The notes: a model not told the origin generated them from the letters alone. A stretch of DNA of 64,000 nucleotides from Skermanella pratensis (GCF_008843145.1 NZ_CP030265.1:1347001-1411000); one strand, 5' to 3'; positions 31,807-43,856 are shown, counted from the stretch's first letter. Translations and numbers: made by a program.

Positions 31807-34800
31807 TCAGGAGCAGCCGGTCGTGGACCCGCAGGTGTCGCACTTCATGCAGGTGCCGTTGCGCACCAGTGTCATGTTCCCGCACTCGCCGCAGGGATCG
31901 CCCTCATAGCCCTTGGCGCGGGCCTCGCGGATCCGCTCCATCCGCTGGTCGGCCGCCGGCGCGGTCGCGACCGCCACGGCGACGGCCGGCTGGGACTGGT
32001 CGGGGGACAGCGCGCGGGCCGTCGCCTCGTTGCCCATCCCGGCCCCGCCACCGGCCAGCGCGGTTGCCTGAACCCCCGCGGCCACCGCCATGGCGGTGAC
32101 GGCGCGGGTGGACTGGCCGCCCGGCAGGACGCGCAGGTTGGACCGGACATAGCCCTTGCTGGCGACCTTCTGCACGGCGTCGAGCGTGTCCTTGGTGAAA
32201 CGCTCCGCCGCCGGGGGCAGGTTGCCTTCGCCGTCGCCGGTGCCCAGGCTGTCCGGGAACAGGTCGTCCGGAGTGGCGTGTGACAGGTCGGTGCGCTGTA
32301 GGTAGCTGATCGCCAGCTCGCGGAAGATGTAGTCGATCACCGAGGTCGCCATCTTGATCGCGTCGTTGCCCTGGACCGGGCCCGACGGCTCGAAGCGGAC
32401 GAAGGTGAAGGCTTCCACGAACTCCTCCAACGGCACGCCGTACTGCAGGCCGATCGAGATCGCGATGGCGAAGTTGTTCATCAGCGACCGGAAGGCGGCG
32501 CCTTCCTTGTGCATGTCGATGAAGATCTCGCCCAGCCGGCCGTCCTCGTACTCGCCGGTGCGCAGATACACCTTGTGGCCGCCGACCACCGCCTTCTGGG
32601 TGTAGCCCTTGCGCCGGTGCGGCAGCTTCTCGCGGTCGGCACGCTCGCGCATGCGCTCGACCACCTTCTCGACGATCCGCTCCGCGACCATCGGCGCCCG
32701 CTCCGCCGGCGGGGCGTCGATGATGGCCTGGACGGTATCCTCGTCCTCCGACTCGTCCGCGCCTTCCAGGATGCTGCTGGACAGCGGCTGGCTGAGCTTG
32801 GAGCCGTCGCGGTACAGCGCGTTGGCCTTGGTGCCCAGGCGCCAGGACAGCATGTAGGCGTCCTTGCACTGCTCGACCGTGGCCGAGTTCGGCATGTTGA
32901 TGGTCTTGGAGATGGCGCCCGAGATGAAGGGCTGGGCAGCGGCCATCATACGGATATGGCTCTCGGTCGAGAGATACCGCTTGCCGATCCGGCCGCAGGG
33001 ATTGGCGCAGTCGAACACCGGCAGGTGCTCCTCGCGGAGGTGCGGGGCGCCCTCCAGCGTCATGGCGCCGCAGCAGTAGGTGTTCGCCGCGTCGATCTCG
33101 GCCCGCGAGAAGCCCAGGTGGGCCAGCATGTCGAAGCCGAAATCATCCAGGGCGGCGGCCGGGATGCCCAGCACCTCGGTGCAGAACTCGGCGCCCAGCG
33201 ACCATTTGTTGAAGGCGAACTTGATGTCGAAGGCGTTGGCGAGGCCCTGCTCCAGCGCCTTCAGCGTCTCGTCGGTGAAGCCCTTGGCCTTCAGCGCGGC
33301 GTGGTTGACGCCGGGTGCCGCCTTCAGGGTGCCGTGGCCGACGGCATAGCGCTCGATCGACTCGATCTGCCCCGGCGTGTAGCCCAGCTTGCGCAGCGCC
33401 TCCGGCACCACCCGGTTGATGATCTTGAAGTAGCCGCCGCCGGCCAGCTTCTTGAATTTCACCAGGGCGAAGTCGGGCTCGATGCCCGTGGTGTCGCAAT
33501 CCATCACCAGGCCGATGGTGCCCGTGGGGGCGATCACCGTGGCCTGGGCGTTGCGGAAGCCGTACAGCTCGCCCAGCTCCAGCGCGTTGTCCCAGGCGCG
33601 CCGGGCCGCCGCGACGAGGTCCGGGTTCGGGCACTCGTCTTCGCGGATCGCGACAGGCAGGACCGACAGGCCCTCGTATTCCGGGCCGTTCCCCTGGCCG
33701 ATGCCGGGGGCATCGCCATAGGCGGCGCGCCGGTGGTTGCGGATCACGCGCAGCATGTGGTCGCGGTTGATCTCGTAGCCGGGGAAGGTGCCCAGCTCCT
33801 GCGCCATCTCGGCCGAAGTCGCGTAGGACACGCCGGTCATGACGGCGGTGATGGCGCCGCACAGCGCGCGGCCCTCGTCGCTGTCATAGGAGATGCCGGC
33901 CGCCATGAGCAGGCCGCCCAGGTTGGCGTAGCCGAGGCCCAGCGTGCGGAACTCGTAGCTGAGCTGGGCGATCTCCTTCGACGGGAACTGAGCCATCAGC
34001 ACCGAGATTTCCAGCACGACGGTCCACAGCCGGCAGGCATGCTCGAACGACTCGATGTCGAACTCGCCGTCGGGACGGCGGAAGGTCATCAGGTTCAGCG
34101 ATGCCAGATTGCACGCCGTATCGTCCAGGAACATGTATTCCGAGCACGGGTTCGACGCGTTGATGCGACCGGACGCCGGGCAGGTGTGCCACTCGTTGAT
34201 GGTGGTGTCGAACTGCACGCCCGGATCGGCGCAGGCCCAGGCCGCTTCGCCGATCTTCTCCCACAGGTCGCGAGCCTTCAGGGTCTTGGCGACCTTGCCG
34301 TCGGTACGGCGGATCAGCTGCCAGTCGGCGTCGTCCAGCACGGCCTCGATGAAGTCGTTGGAGATCCGGACCGAGTTGTTGGAGTTCTGGCCCGAGACGG
34401 TCAGGTAGGCTTCCGAATCCCAGTCGGTGTCGTAGGTCTTGAACTGGATCGAGGTGTAGCCCTGGCCGGCGAACTGGATCACGCGCTGGACGTAGTTCTC
34501 CGGGATCATCGCCTTGCGGGCGGCGACGACGGCCTTCTTCAGCGCCTTGTTCTCCTTGGGGTCCAGGCGCTTCGGGTCGGTCGGGGAAAAGCCCTCGGTG
34601 GCGGCCGCCATGACCGCGTTCATGTGCTTGGAAGCGAGCTTGGAGCCGGCGACCAGCGCCGCGACCTTCTGCTCCTCCGTCACCTTCCAGTCGATGTAGG
34701 CCTCGATGTCCGGATGGTCCAGGTCGACCGTGACCATCTTGGCGGCGCGCCGGGTGGTGCCGCCGGACTTGATGGCGCCCGCGGCGCGGTCGCCGATCTT

Positions 34801-35574
34801 CAGGAAGCTCATCAGGCCGGAGGACCGGCCGCCGCCGGACAGCTTCTCGCCGTCGCCGCGGACCTTGGAGAAGTTGGAGCCGGTGCCCGAGCCGTACTTG
34901 AACAGCCGCGCCTCGCGCACCCACAGGTCCATGATCCCGCCGTCGCCGACCAGGTCGTCGCGAACGCCCTGGATGAAGCAGGCGTGCGGCTGCGGGTGCT
35001 CGTAGGCTGACAGGGACGCGGTCAGCTCGCCGGTGCGGAAATCGACGTAGTAGTGGCCCTGGGCCGGGCCGTCGATGCCGTAGGCCCAATGCAGGCCGGT
35101 GTTGAACCATTGCGGGCTGTTGGGCGCCGCCATCTGGCGGCACAGCATGTAGCGCATCTCGTCGAAGAAGGCGCGCGCGTCCGACTCGGCGTCGAAATAG
35201 CCGCCCTGCCAGCCCCAGTAGGTCCAGGTGCCGGCCAGCCGGTCGAACACCTGCCGGGCCGACGTCTCGCCGACCAGCCGGTTCTCCTTGGAGACGCGCT
35301 TCAGGGCCTCCTCGTCCGCGACCTTGCGCCACAGCCAGCTGGGGACCGTGTTCTCCTCGACCGCCTTCAGCGCCGCGGGAATGCCGGCCTTGCGGAAATA
35401 CTTCTGCGCAAGGATGTCGCAGGCGACCTGGCTCCAGTCGGCCGGGACGTCGATGTCGGCGAGCTGGAACACGACCGAGCCGTCGGGATTGCGGATCTCG
35501 CTGGTGGTTCGGCGGAACTCGATTCCGTCGTAGGCGTCCTTTCCTTCGGTCGTGAAACGTCGCTCGATCCGCAT
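31807..35574 (-). CDS. nrdJ: Adenosylcobalamin-dependent ribonucleoside-diphosphate reductase (class II)
   Basis: A very long enzyme (1255 residues from the ATG at 35574, preceded by AGGGGACC; the open frame reaches 35727 but the extra 51 residues look non-coding). It makes deoxynucleotides with a B12-derived radical and needs no oxygen. Visible are the substrate-binding [51 protein letters not shown] (active-site cysteine region), FCTEVLGIP, and a C-terminal zinc-ribbon-like CGECG-x10[14 protein letters not shown] that supplies redox cysteines. Regulation may involve the NrdR-like palindrome upstream. No cobalamin riboswitch was recognised. Confidence 0.95.
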   Translation of the reverse strand: MRIERRFTTEGKDAYDGIEFRRTTSEIRNPDGSVVFQLADIDVPADWSQVACDILAQKYFRKAGIPAALKAVEENTVPSWLWRKVADEEALKRVSKENRLVGETSARQVFDRLAGTWTYWGWQGGYFDAESDARAFFDEMRYMLCRQMAAPNSPQWFNTGLHWAYGIDGPAQGHYYVDFRTGELTASLSAYEHPQPHACFIQGVRDDLVGDGGIMDLWVREARLFKYGSGTGSNFSKVRGDGEKLSGGGRSSGLMSFLKIGDRAAGAIKSGGTTRRAAKMVTVDLDHPDIEAYIDWKVTEEQKVAALVAGSKLASKHMNAVMAAATEGFSPTDPKRLDPKENKALKKAVVAARKAMIPENYVQRVIQFAGQGYTSIQFKTYDTDWDSEAYLTVSGQNSNNSVRISNDFIEAVLDDADWQLIRRTDGKVAKTLKARDLWEKIGEAAWACADPGVQFDTTINEWHTCPASGRINASNPCSEYMFLDDTACNLASLNLMTFRRPDGEFDIESFEHACRLWTVVLEISVLMAQFPSKEIAQLSYEFRTLGLGYANLGGLLMAAGISYDSDEGRALCGAITAVMTGVSYATSAEMAQELGTFPGYEINRDHMLRVIRNHRRAAYGDAPGIGQGNGPEYEGLSVLPVAIREDECPNPDLVAAARRAWDNALELGELYGFRNAQATVIAPTGTIGLVMDCDTTGIEPDFALVKFKKLAGGGYFKIINRVVPEALRKLGYTPGQIESIERYAVGHGTLKAAPGVNHAALKAKGFTDETLKALEQGLANAFDIKFAFNKWSLGAEFCTEVLGIPAAALDDFGFDMLAHLGFSRAEIDAANTYCCGAMTLEGAPHLREEHLPVFDCANPCGRIGKRYLSTESHIRMMAAAQPFISGAISKTINMPNSATVEQCKDAYMLSWRLGTKANALYRDGSKLSQPLSSSILEGADESEDEDTVQAIIDAPPAERAPMVAERIVEKVVERMRERADREKLPHRRKGYTQKAVVGGHKVYLRTGEYEDGRLGEIFIDMHKEGAAFRSLMNNFAIAISIGLQYGVPLEEFVEAFTFVRFEPSGPVQGNDAIKMATSVIDYIFRELAISYLQRTDLSHATPDDLFPDSLGTGDGEGNLPPAAERFTKDTLDAVQKVASKGYVRSNLRVLPGGQSTRAVTAMAVAAGVQATALAGGGAGMGNEATARALSPDQSQPAVAVAVATAPAADQRMERIREARAKGYEGDPCGECGNMTLVRNGTCMKCDTCGSTTGCS

Positions 35575-36023
35575 CTGAGTGGTCCCCTGGCTCTGGCGGG
35601 CGCCGTCTCTGGCCGGCGCCGGCTGAAAATTCTTGCTGCCCCGTGGCACCGCGGCCTTCGCCCGTCCGGGCCGGCCACGATATCCTGTGCGTGGATTGGA
35701 GTGTGCCACAAGTTCTGGTGCAGGCAACTACATTTTGACGTGGATGTTCCGTCACCCACAAAATGTCGTGGGTGGCTGTGGTCGGAGCGACACGGTGTCT
35801 CAGGGGGAGGGGCTCGGGATGCAAGACCGTAGCCTCAGCCGCCGGCCGCGTAAAGCCGTTGACAGGGGTGCGCCGATTCAGCCGTCCGGCCGCATCGGAG
35901 TCGCGAGCCGGCGAATATCGGGCGTCCGCTCTTGCGTCCGGCTGGACGCGGGCAAGCCCAGGTGCCATATTCCGCGGCGACGAAAAGAGCGGAACGCGGG
36001 TTCGAACCCGTCAGCGAGCGGCC
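35575..36023. promoter_or_regulatory. Divergent promoter region of nrdJ and the NDUFA12 gene, with NrdR-like palindrome
   Basis: About 450 bases between divergent genes. CCACAAAATGTCGTGG at 35756-35771 sits inside a larger inverted repeat (CACCCAC at 35753-35759, GTGGGTG at 35768-35774). It resembles the 16-bp NrdR box (matches about 11 of 16 positions of the consensus I remember). A weaker relative, CTACATTTTGACGTGG, begins 28 bases away at 35728. NrdR normally binds paired boxes before ribonucleotide-reductase genes, so this is a reasonable but unproven operator. I see no B12-riboswitch signature. Confidence 0.35.
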
Positions 36024-36410
36024 ATGAAAGAACGCATATCCTTCAACACGTATCTGTCCAACCTGCAGATCCGCCTGTTCACGTGGCGCCGCGGCGAGCT
36101 GGTCGGAACGGACCAGTTCGGCAACGTGTACTATCGCGAGAAGAAGGCCAAGGGCCGGCGGGAGCGCCGCTGGGTCATCTACAACGGTGAGCCCGAAGCG
36201 ACCAAGGTTCCGCCGGAGTGGCACGGCTGGCTGCACTTCACGGTCAATGAGCCGTTGAGGGAGAACAGCGCGTTCCACAAGCCCTGGCAGAAGCCGCACG
36301 TGCCCAACGCCACCGGCAGCCTCGGCGCCTACCGGCCGCCGGGCCACACGCTGGAGGGCGGCCAGCGGGAGCGCGCCACCGGCGACTATGAACCGTGGAC
36401 GCCGGGCTGA
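36024..36410 (+). CDS. NADH:ubiquinone oxidoreductase subunit NDUFA12-like
   Basis: A 128-residue accessory subunit of respiratory complex I, the bacterial counterpart of mitochondrial B17.2/NDUFA12. Conserved features are FTWRRGELVGTDQFGNVYY, RRWVIYNGEPEATKVPPEWH, GWLHFTVNEPL, KPWQKPHVPNATGSLGAYRP and a C-terminal GDYEPWTPG. The ATG at 36024 is chosen because family members begin close to this motif set; the open frame extends upstream to 35763 but that part is composition-like only. It is followed by mlaD, an arrangement common in alphaproteobacteria. Confidence 0.93.
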   Translation: MKERISFNTYLSNLQIRLFTWRRGELVGTDQFGNVYYREKKAKGRRERRWVIYNGEPEATKVPPEWHGWLHFTVNEPLRENSAFHKPWQKPHVPNATGSLGAYRPPGHTLEGGQRERATGDYEPWTPG

Positions 36411-36505
36411 CCGCCCGGCATACTCCCCGGTCGCCTACGCGCCCGGCCGCCCGCCCGATCCCTGACGCGCCGGTCGCCGCGGGCCCATCCACCGAGGAGT
36501 CATGA

Positions 36506-37045
36506 ATGCGCAGGAATACCATTGAAACCGTGCTCGGCGGTGTCGTCATCGCCGTGGCGGGTTTCTTTTTGGTCTTTGCCTACACCAGCGCCGACCTGCG
36601 GCGGGTCGAGGGCTACGAGGTCTCGGCCAACTTCTCCAGCGTCGGCGGCCTGCAGAGCGGTAGCGACGTCCGCATCAGCGGCGTCAAGGTCGGCACCGTG
36701 ACCAGCCAGACACTCGATCCGGCCACATATCTCGCCGTCGTCCGCATGACGATCGATCCCAGCATCAAGCTGCCGAAGGACACGGTCGCGCTGATCGCCA
36801 GCGAGAGCCTGCTGGGCGGCAAGTACATGGCCCTGGAGCCGGGCGGCGACCCGGACATCATCCAGCCCGGCGGCCGGATCGACTTCACCCAGTCCACCCC
36901 CGGCCTGGAACAGCTGCTGGGCCAGGTCATCTTCAGCATGCAAAGCGGCGGACAGCAGGGCGAGGGTCAAGGACAGGGCGCGGAGGCCCAGCCGGCGCCT
37001 CCCGCGGCGGGCGGAGCGCAGGGCAACGGCCTGCTCGGCAACTGA
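36506..37045 (+). CDS. mlaD: Outer-membrane lipid asymmetry protein MlaD (MCE domain)
   Basis: A 179-residue periplasmic substrate-binding component of the Mla phospholipid transporter. A single N-terminal membrane anchor (VLGGVVIAVAGFFLVFAY, about residues 9-26) is followed by the MCE domain (YEVSANFSSVGGLQSGSDVR, ISGVKVGTVTSQTL, LPKDTVALIASESLLGGKYM). A low-complexity Gly/Gln/Pro/Ala tail ends the protein. The ribosome binding site GAGGAG precedes the ATG at 36506; an out-of-frame ATG four bases earlier is not used. The other Mla genes are not in this window. Confidence 0.93.
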   Translation: MRRNTIETVLGGVVIAVAGFFLVFAYTSADLRRVEGYEVSANFSSVGGLQSGSDVRISGVKVGTVTSQTLDPATYLAVVRMTIDPSIKLPKDTVALIASESLLGGKYMALEPGGDPDIIQPGGRIDFTQSTPGLEQLLGQVIFSMQSGGQQGEGQGQGAEAQPAPPAAGGAQGNGLLGN

Positions 37046-37086
37046 CCGCCGGTTCGGATCACGGGGTGAACGGGGAGCTTCGGGCG

Positions 37087-37857
37087 ATGATCGACCGGAC
37101 CGGACCTTCGCAGCGCTGGGATGCCCGCGGCTATGCCGAGAACGCCCGGTTCGTCGCGGATCTCGGCCTGCCGGTCGTCGACCTGCTGGCTCCCCGGCCG
37201 GGCGAGCGGATCCTCGACCTCGGCTGCGGCGACGGCGCGCTGACGGAGAAGCTTGCGGCCGCCGGCTGCCGGGTGGTCGGCGTGGATGCCAGCCCCGAGC
37301 TGGCCGCCGCGGCGCGGGCGCGCGGGATCGAGGTCCATCTGATGGACGGCCATGCGATGGCCGTGGGCTGCGGGTTCGATGCCGTCTTCTCCAACGCGGC
37401 GCTGCACTGGATGCTGCGGCCGGACGACGTGATCGCCGGCGTGTGGAACGCTCTGAGACCCGGCGGCCGGTTCGTCGGCGAGTTCGGCGGCGCCGGCAAC
37501 GTCGCCCGGATCGTCGATGCGCTGGAAGCGGCGCTGGCCCGGCGCGGCATCGACGGCAAGGCCGCCAACCCCTGGTTCTTCCCCAGGTCAGCGGATTATG
37601 CCGCCAGGCTGGCGGCGGCCGGCTTCCGGGTACGCTCGTGCGAGTTGATCGAGCGGCCGACCCCCCTGCCGACCGGGATGGCCGGCTGGCTCTCGACCTT
37701 CGCCGGCAGCTTCCTCGCCGCCGTGCCGGAGGGGGAGCGGAGTGCCGTCCTGGATGAGGTGATGGCGGCGATCGCCCCGCATCTGTTGAGGTCCGACGGC
37801 ACCTGGTACGCCGACTATGTCCGCCTGCGATTCGCCGCCGACAAGCCGGGTGACTGA
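37087..37857 (+). CDS. Class I SAM-dependent methyltransferase
   Basis: A 256-residue cytoplasmic methyltransferase. Motif I is ILDLGCGDGALTEKLAAAG, followed by RVVGVDASPELAAAARA, DAVFSNAALHWMLRPD (motif IV region) and NALRPGGRFVGEFGG. The pattern resembles trans-aconitate methyltransferase-like enzymes (Tam group), but the substrate is not determinable. The ATG at 37087 follows GGGGAG at ten bases; a GTG at 37066 would add seven residues. It sits between mlaD and the DUF2155 gene. Confidence 0.88.
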   Translation: MIDRTGPSQRWDARGYAENARFVADLGLPVVDLLAPRPGERILDLGCGDGALTEKLAAAGCRVVGVDASPELAAAARARGIEVHLMDGHAMAVGCGFDAVFSNAALHWMLRPDDVIAGVWNALRPGGRFVGEFGGAGNVARIVDALEAALARRGIDGKAANPWFFPRSADYAARLAAAGFRVRSCELIERPTPLPTGMAGWLSTFAGSFLAAVPEGERSAVLDEVMAAIAPHLLRSDGTWYADYVRLRFAADKPGD

Positions 37858-37863
37858 CGGCGG

Positions 37864-38301
37864 ATGGCCCAGCGAACGAGAGAGTTGATGGACAGACGGA
37901 ACATCGCGGCCGGCATCGCCGGCCTGGCCTTCGCGGTCCTGTTGCTTGGGGGGGCGGCCCAGGTGGCGCCCGCCTCGGCGCAGACCGGAGCGTCGGAAGG
38001 GATGGAGAACATGCCCCATGCCGTGCTCCAGGGGCTGGACAAGGTGACTGCCCGAGTCGTGACGATCGAGGTGCCGGTCGGCCAACCGGTCGAGTTCGGC
38101 TCCCTGCGCATCACGGCGCAGACCTGCCGCAAGGCATCGCCGGTCGAGCCGCCGGAATCGGCGGCGTTCCTGGAGGTCGTGGAGGAACGGCCCGACGAGG
38201 CGACCGAGGCGCTGTTCAGCGGCTGGATGTTCGCCTCCAGCCCCGCGCTCTCCGCGCTGGAGCATCCGGTCTACGATGTCTGGGTGATCGACTGCAAATA
38301 G
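37864..38301 (+). CDS. DUF2155 domain-containing exported protein
   Basis: A 145-residue protein with an N-terminal signal ([20 protein letters not shown], cleavage near APASAQ) and the DUF2155 core: [66 protein letters not shown]. Two conserved cysteines (TCRK and VIDCK) could form a periplasmic disulfide. Function is unknown; the family is characteristic of alphaproteobacteria and usually sits beside aat. An ATG at 37888 is an alternative start. The end overlaps the convergent aat gene by 31 bases. Confidence 0.87.
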   Translation: MAQRTRELMDRRNIAAGIAGLAFAVLLLGGAAQVAPASAQTGASEGMENMPHAVLQGLDKVTARVVTIEVPVGQPVEFGSLRITAQTCRKASPVEPPESAAFLEVVEERPDEATEALFSGWMFASSPALSALEHPVYDVWVIDCK

Positions 38302-38921
38302 GCGTCGATCACGTCCTGCTCGGTCCCGGCGGCGAATTCGGGCGTGACCTGGAGCGCGCGGGCGAGCTGCACCCGGTAGCTTGACCGGGGGATCTCCACC
38401 GTGCCGAACTGGCTGAGGTGCTCGGTGACGAACTGGGTGTCCAGCAGGGTGAAGCCGTTGTGGCGCAACCGTGCGACCAGGTGGACCAGCGCCACCTTGC
38501 TGGCGTCGGTCTCCCGGCTGAACATGCTTTCCCCGAAGAAGGCGCCGCCCAGCGCCACGCCGTAGAGCCCGCCCACGAGCTCGCCGTCGCGCCACGACTC
38601 GACGGAATGGGCGAAGCCCAGGTCGAACAGGACCGAATAGAGCCGGATGATCTCGCCGTTGATCCAGGTCTTCGGCCGGTCCCGGGTCGCTTCCGCGCAG
38701 CCCTGGATGACGCCGTGGAAATCGCTGTCGATGCGTACCTCGAAACGTCCGCTCCGGACCGTCCGGCGCAGGCGGCGCGGGACGTGCATGCGGTCGAGCG
38801 GCAGGATGCCGCGCTGCTCGGGATCAAACCAGTAGAGTTCCTCGGATTCCGCACTCTCCGCCATGGGGAATATCCCGGCGGCATAGGCCCGCAGCAGAAG
38901 CTGTGCCGTCAAACCAGTCAT
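38271..38921 (-). CDS. aat: Leucyl/phenylalanyl-tRNA--protein transferase
   Basis: A 216-residue enzyme that adds Leu or Phe from charged tRNA to proteins with N-terminal Arg or Lys, marking them for ClpS/ClpAP (N-degron pathway). Family motifs are [43 protein letters not shown]-type [40 protein letters not shown] and [16 protein letters not shown]. Length is normal. The overlap with the DUF2155 gene end is convergent. Conserved placement next to DUF2155 supports the call. Confidence 0.95.
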   Translation of the reverse strand: MTGLTAQLLLRAYAAGIFPMAESAESEELYWFDPEQRGILPLDRMHVPRRLRRTVRSGRFEVRIDSDFHGVIQGCAEATRDRPKTWINGEIIRLYSVLFDLGFAHSVESWRDGELVGGLYGVALGGAFFGESMFSRETDASKVALVHLVARLRHNGFTLLDTQFVTEHLSQFGTVEIPRSSYRVQLARALQVTPEFAAGTEQDVIDAYLQSITQTS

Positions 38922-39215
38922 TATGATGTCGTCGTCTCCCGCTCCGGGCCGAACTCGCCCGGATACTATATAGGTCGCCGCCGGGATTGGGGAGAGCTGC
39001 CGGACCCCCGCCGCGTGCTCGCTTGGGGATGCCGCATGCCCGTGGCGAGGTCGGTCAGTATAGGGCGCGACATATCGGCCATCAAAAAATTCGAAAGGAT
39101 TTGTCTAGAATTCTCTGCCAAAAGCATCCATGTAATAAATGAATAATCACCTTGCAGGCGCGGCCTGAAGACTGTCAGCAAAAAGACGGTTTTATGACAT
39201 TTCTGTTTCTGGATC

Positions 39216-40328
39216 GTGAATATCATGACGAATACAGCAATTCTGCATGGAATGACAGGTCCGGAGGTGTCGATTCTTCTGTCCGGATCGTCCGAGGTTG
39301 ACGACCGGCCCGGCATCCTGTCCCGCCTGGCGATCGGCACGCGCGTCGGAATGCTGGTGATCGTCGCCCTCGCCACCGTGATCGTCATGGTCGGACTGTT
39401 CCTGCTGGCGGACCGGCACATGAACCAGGCGACGGGCCGGCTCGGTTCCTTCGGCGACCTCGTCGTGCTCGCGGCCTCGGCGGAGCGGCGGGTGGCCGAT
39501 CTCCAGATCCAGGCGCGGGACTTCATCGCCAACCGGGATTCCCGCGCCGCCGCCGACTTCCGCGCCGGCGCCGCCGAGGTCGACCGCCTGCTCGACCGGA
39601 TCGCCGCCCATGCCGCGACCGGCAGCGCCGCGGACCAGGTCGACGGCATGCGTTCGACCCTGCGCGAGGCTGCGGAACGCTTCGCCGGCGTGGAGAACAC
39701 CCTGGAGGTCATGGGCCTGGACGAAGGCAGCGGCCTTCGGGGAAAGCTGCGCGCCTCGGTCGAAGCGGTCGAGACCGAGCTGCGCAAGTGGCCGATCGGC
39801 ATGGTGGCGCAGACCTATGTGCGCATGCTGACCATGCGGGTGGTCGAGAAGGATTTCCTGCTTTACGGCGACATAGGCGTCATGGGCGCCCACAAGAAGG
39901 CATTCCGGGAGTTCGAGTTCGGCATGATGGGGTCGGGCCTCGACGTGCCGACCCAGGAGGCGTTGGTCACCCTCGCGGCGGTCTACCGCGCCGACCTCGC
40001 CGCGCTGGTGGAGCACCAGGGCAAGCTGGTCCGGGAAGTGTCCGCGTTCAACGCCGCTCTGGCCGCGATGCCCGGCCGGTTCGCCGGCCTGTTCGATTTC
40101 GCGAGCGCCGGGATGGAGGCGGCGCGGACCGACAAGGACTATGTCCGGGACGCGACCGGCCGGACCGGGCTGATCGCCGGGGCCACCATCATCGTGCTGT
40201 TCCTGCTGCTCAGCCTAGTGCTGGTCCGCAGCATCACGGTGCCGCTGCGCTCGATCGAGCGCGCCATGCAGCGGCTGGCGACCGGCGACCGGTCCTCCAG
40301 CGTGCCGGGATCGATGCGCCGTGACTAG
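39216..40328 (+). CDS. Methyl-accepting chemotaxis protein, N-terminal half ending at an in-frame amber codon
   Basis: A 370-residue fragment. TM1 lies at about residues 44-66 (MLVIVALATVIVMVGLFLLA), a roughly 255-residue helical periplasmic sensor follows (the size fits an HBM-type helical bimodular domain), then TM2 near 322-345 (LIAGATIIVLFLLLSLVLV). HAMP begins at PLRSIERAMQRLATGDRSS and breaks off at RRD, where TAG (40326-40328) replaces the usual Glu of the RRDEIG motif. The frame continues without change into the next entry, so these were one receptor of about 690 residues. GTG 39216 and ATG 39225 are both possible starts. The 294 bases upstream are AT-rich, with nothing else recognised. 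Confidence 0.85.
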   Translation: MNIMTNTAILHGMTGPEVSILLSGSSEVDDRPGILSRLAIGTRVGMLVIVALATVIVMVGLFLLADRHMNQATGRLGSFGDLVVLAASAERRVADLQIQARDFIANRDSRAAADFRAGAAEVDRLLDRIAAHAATGSAADQVDGMRSTLREAAERFAGVENTLEVMGLDEGSGLRGKLRASVEAVETELRKWPIGMVAQTYVRMLTMRVVEKDFLLYGDIGVMGAHKKAFREFEFGMMGSGLDVPTQEALVTLAAVYRADLAALVEHQGKLVREVSAFNAALAAMPGRFAGLFDFASAGMEAARTDKDYVRDATGRTGLIAGATIIVLFLLLSLVLVRSITVPLRSIERAMQRLATGDRSSSVPGSMRRD

Positions 40329-40337
40329 ATCGGCGCC

Positions 40338-41288
40338 ATGGCGCGGGCGATCGAGGTGTTCCGCAGCAATGCGGAGGAGATGGAGCGACTGAAGGCCGAG
40401 GAGGAGGTCAAGGAACGGCGCCGCAAGGAGGAGTTCGCCTCCCGCCTCGCCACCCTCGCGAGCGCCCTGGAGGCGGAGGTCCAGTCCACCGTCATGGCCG
40501 TGATCGAGCAGGCCGCCGGAATCGCCGACCTCGCGGAGCGACTGAACGCCGCGGCACGCCGCACGGGCGAGCAGTCGGCCGGCGTCGCGGAGGCGGCGCG
40601 CGACGCGACGGCCAACGTGCAGACCGTCGCCACCTCGACCGAGGAACTGGCGACCGCCTCCCGGGAGATCGGCTCCCAGGTCTCCGAGGTCTCGGACATC
40701 GTCAAGCGGGCGGTCGGGCAGGGCGAGCAGACCCGGCGGGTCGTGGCCAAGCTGGCCGACGCCGCGGGCAACATCGGGGAGGCGGCCAAGCTGATCACCG
40801 GGATCGCCAGCCAGACCAACCTGCTGGCCTTGAACGCCACCATCGAGGCGGCGCGCGCCGGAGAAGCCGGCAAGGGCTTCGCCGTCGTGGCCAGCGAGGT
40901 GAAGGTCCTGGCGACCCAGACCGGGCAGGCGACCGACCGGATCAGCGGCCAGATCGTCGCGGTCCAGAGCGCCGCCGAGACCGTCATCGCCCACATCCAC
41001 GAGGTCCAGGAAGTGATCAGCCGGATCGACGCGATCGCCGAGCTGATCACGGGGTCGGTTACCGACCAGGGCAGCGCCACCGAGTCGATCAGCCGGAACG
41101 CGATGTCGGCGGCGAACGGCACCGGCGAGGTGTCGGAGCGGATCACCGCCGTTTCGGAGGATGCCAGCGAGACGCGCGGGCTGGCGCTCGTGCTCGACAA
41201 CAGCGCCGTGGTCGTGAGCAGCCAGGTGAAGCAGTTGAAGGAGCGGCTCACGCAGCTGCTGAACGAGTCGAACAGCCTCGGCCCATGA
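40338..41288 (+). CDS. Methyl-accepting chemotaxis protein, C-terminal signalling half
   Basis: A 316-residue segment in the same frame as the preceding half, starting nine bases after the amber codon at ATG 40338. It holds the rest of HAMP ([20 protein letters not shown]) and the full cytoplasmic coiled-coil signalling domain. The CheA/CheW-contacting hairpin tip is [33 protein letters not shown], described here in parts around residues 165-197. There is no C-terminal pentapeptide for CheR binding. If reinitiation occurs, it would be a soluble transducer lacking the sensor and both membrane segments; otherwise it is the 3' part of a pseudogene. Confidence 0.85.
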   Translation: MARAIEVFRSNAEEMERLKAEEEVKERRRKEEFASRLATLASALEAEVQSTVMAVIEQAAGIADLAERLNAAARRTGEQSAGVAEAARDATANVQTVATSTEELATASREIGSQVSEVSDIVKRAVGQGEQTRRVVAKLADAAGNIGEAAKLITGIASQTNLLALNATIEAARAGEAGKGFAVVASEVKVLATQTGQATDRISGQIVAVQSAAETVIAHIHEVQEVISRIDAIAELITGSVTDQGSATESISRNAMSAANGTGEVSERITAVSEDASETRGLALVLDNSAVVVSSQVKQLKERLTQLLNESNSLGP

Positions 41289-41451
41289 CCCTCCGATCGG
41301 AACTCGGGCAATTTATTAAACTTCGGATTAACTTAATTGGGCTCAACTGCCTGATACCGTCGGGGTCCCTTCATGCGCAGGAGGACCCGGGCGGCGCCTC
41401 GTCCCGGAAAGCCGCCGGGGCGGAGGGCTCACCCGGACTGGCTGCGGACAT

Positions 41452-42954
<1,503 letters not shown>

Positions 42955-43064
42955 CGGGGCACCTGACGGTGTATTGGGCCACATGCGCCTATAAACTCTT
43001 TGTAAAGCCGAATACTTCCATAATAGACGGTCAATTCAGATATGCATTATATTTGAGGCAAATC

Positions 43065-43841
43065 ATGAGTTTCGTGACTGTCGACTTTGGAACCAATCCG
43101 ACCGCTAGTCTGGCGACCCTCGGATTGAAATTGCCTCAGACCCGCGGCGTCCTGGCGCTCAACCAGACATCGTTCCTGGAGCCGCCGACCATGGTCCAGG
43201 CCCATATCGCCGCGAAGACGGTCGTCCAGATCGGCGCCTTCTGCTCGATCGCCGGGGGCAAGATCGGCAATGTGCGGGTCGGGCGATACTGCTCGATCGC
43301 GCCGGAAGTCATGATCGGGTCCAACGAGCATCCGGTCGACTGGCTGACCAGCTCGCGGGTCACCCATGTCGCAGACCTGCACGACTGGGCGCGTTTCTGC
43401 GCCCCGGACAGGGTGGACGAGATCAGGCGCCAGCGCGTGCCGTTCAAGGACGCCTGCAAGATCACGACGATCGGCAACGACGTCTGGATCGGGCAGGGCG
43501 TGTTCATCAAGGCGGGGGTCACCATCGGCGACGGCGCGATCGTCGCCGGCCGGTCCGTGGTGGTCAAGGACGTGCCGGCCTATGCCATCGTCGCCGGAAC
43601 CCCGGCCACGGTGAAGCGCATGCGCTTTCCCGAAGCGACCGTCGAACGCCTGGCCCGGCTGCAATGGTGGCGCTACTCGATCTTCGACCTGTTCGGCATG
43701 CCGTTCGACCGGATCGACGAGACCCTGGACGGGATCGAGGCGAAGGTCGAGGCCGGCGCCCTGACCGAGTACGCACCGGAGAAGATCACCATGGACCGTC
43801 TCCGCGTCCTGTTCGAGCCGGCCGTCCGGGCCGCGGAGTAG
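43065..43841 (+). CDS. CatB-type O-acetyltransferase (left-handed beta-helix, XAT group)
   Basis: A 258-residue acetyl-CoA-dependent transferase with hexapeptide repeats: VQIGAFCSIAGGKIGNVRVG, RYCSIAPEVMIGSNEHPVDWL (catalytic His in SNEHP), then TTIGNDVWIGQGVFIKAGVT, IGDGAIVAGRSVVVKDVPAY and AIVAGTPATVKRMRF. Such enzymes acetylate sugars of polysaccharides or antibiotics; substrate unknown. The ATG at 43065 has TGAGG upstream; a longer frame from 42969 is unlikely. It is convergent with accC across a palindromic terminator. Confidence 0.9.
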   Translation: MSFVTVDFGTNPTASLATLGLKLPQTRGVLALNQTSFLEPPTMVQAHIAAKTVVQIGAFCSIAGGKIGNVRVGRYCSIAPEVMIGSNEHPVDWLTSSRVTHVADLHDWARFCAPDRVDEIRRQRVPFKDACKITTIGNDVWIGQGVFIKAGVTIGDGAIVAGRSVVVKDVPAYAIVAGTPATVKRMRFPEATVERLARLQWWRYSIFDLFGMPFDRIDETLDGIEAKVEAGALTEYAPEKITMDRLRVLFEPAVRAAE

Positions 43842-43856
43842 GATATCCGAACCGCC

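Noticed and set aside
35575-36023. Cobalamin riboswitch upstream of the B12-dependent nrdJ
   Set aside because: Expected on biological grounds, but I could not find a B12-box-like sequence or the characteristic junction; only a palindrome resembling an NrdR box is present.
39216-41288. Programmed recoding (selenocysteine/pyrrolysine-type) at the chemoreceptor amber codon
   Set aside because: The position normally holds Glu in HAMP domains, and no recoding element or tRNA is visible; a single point mutation is the simpler reading.
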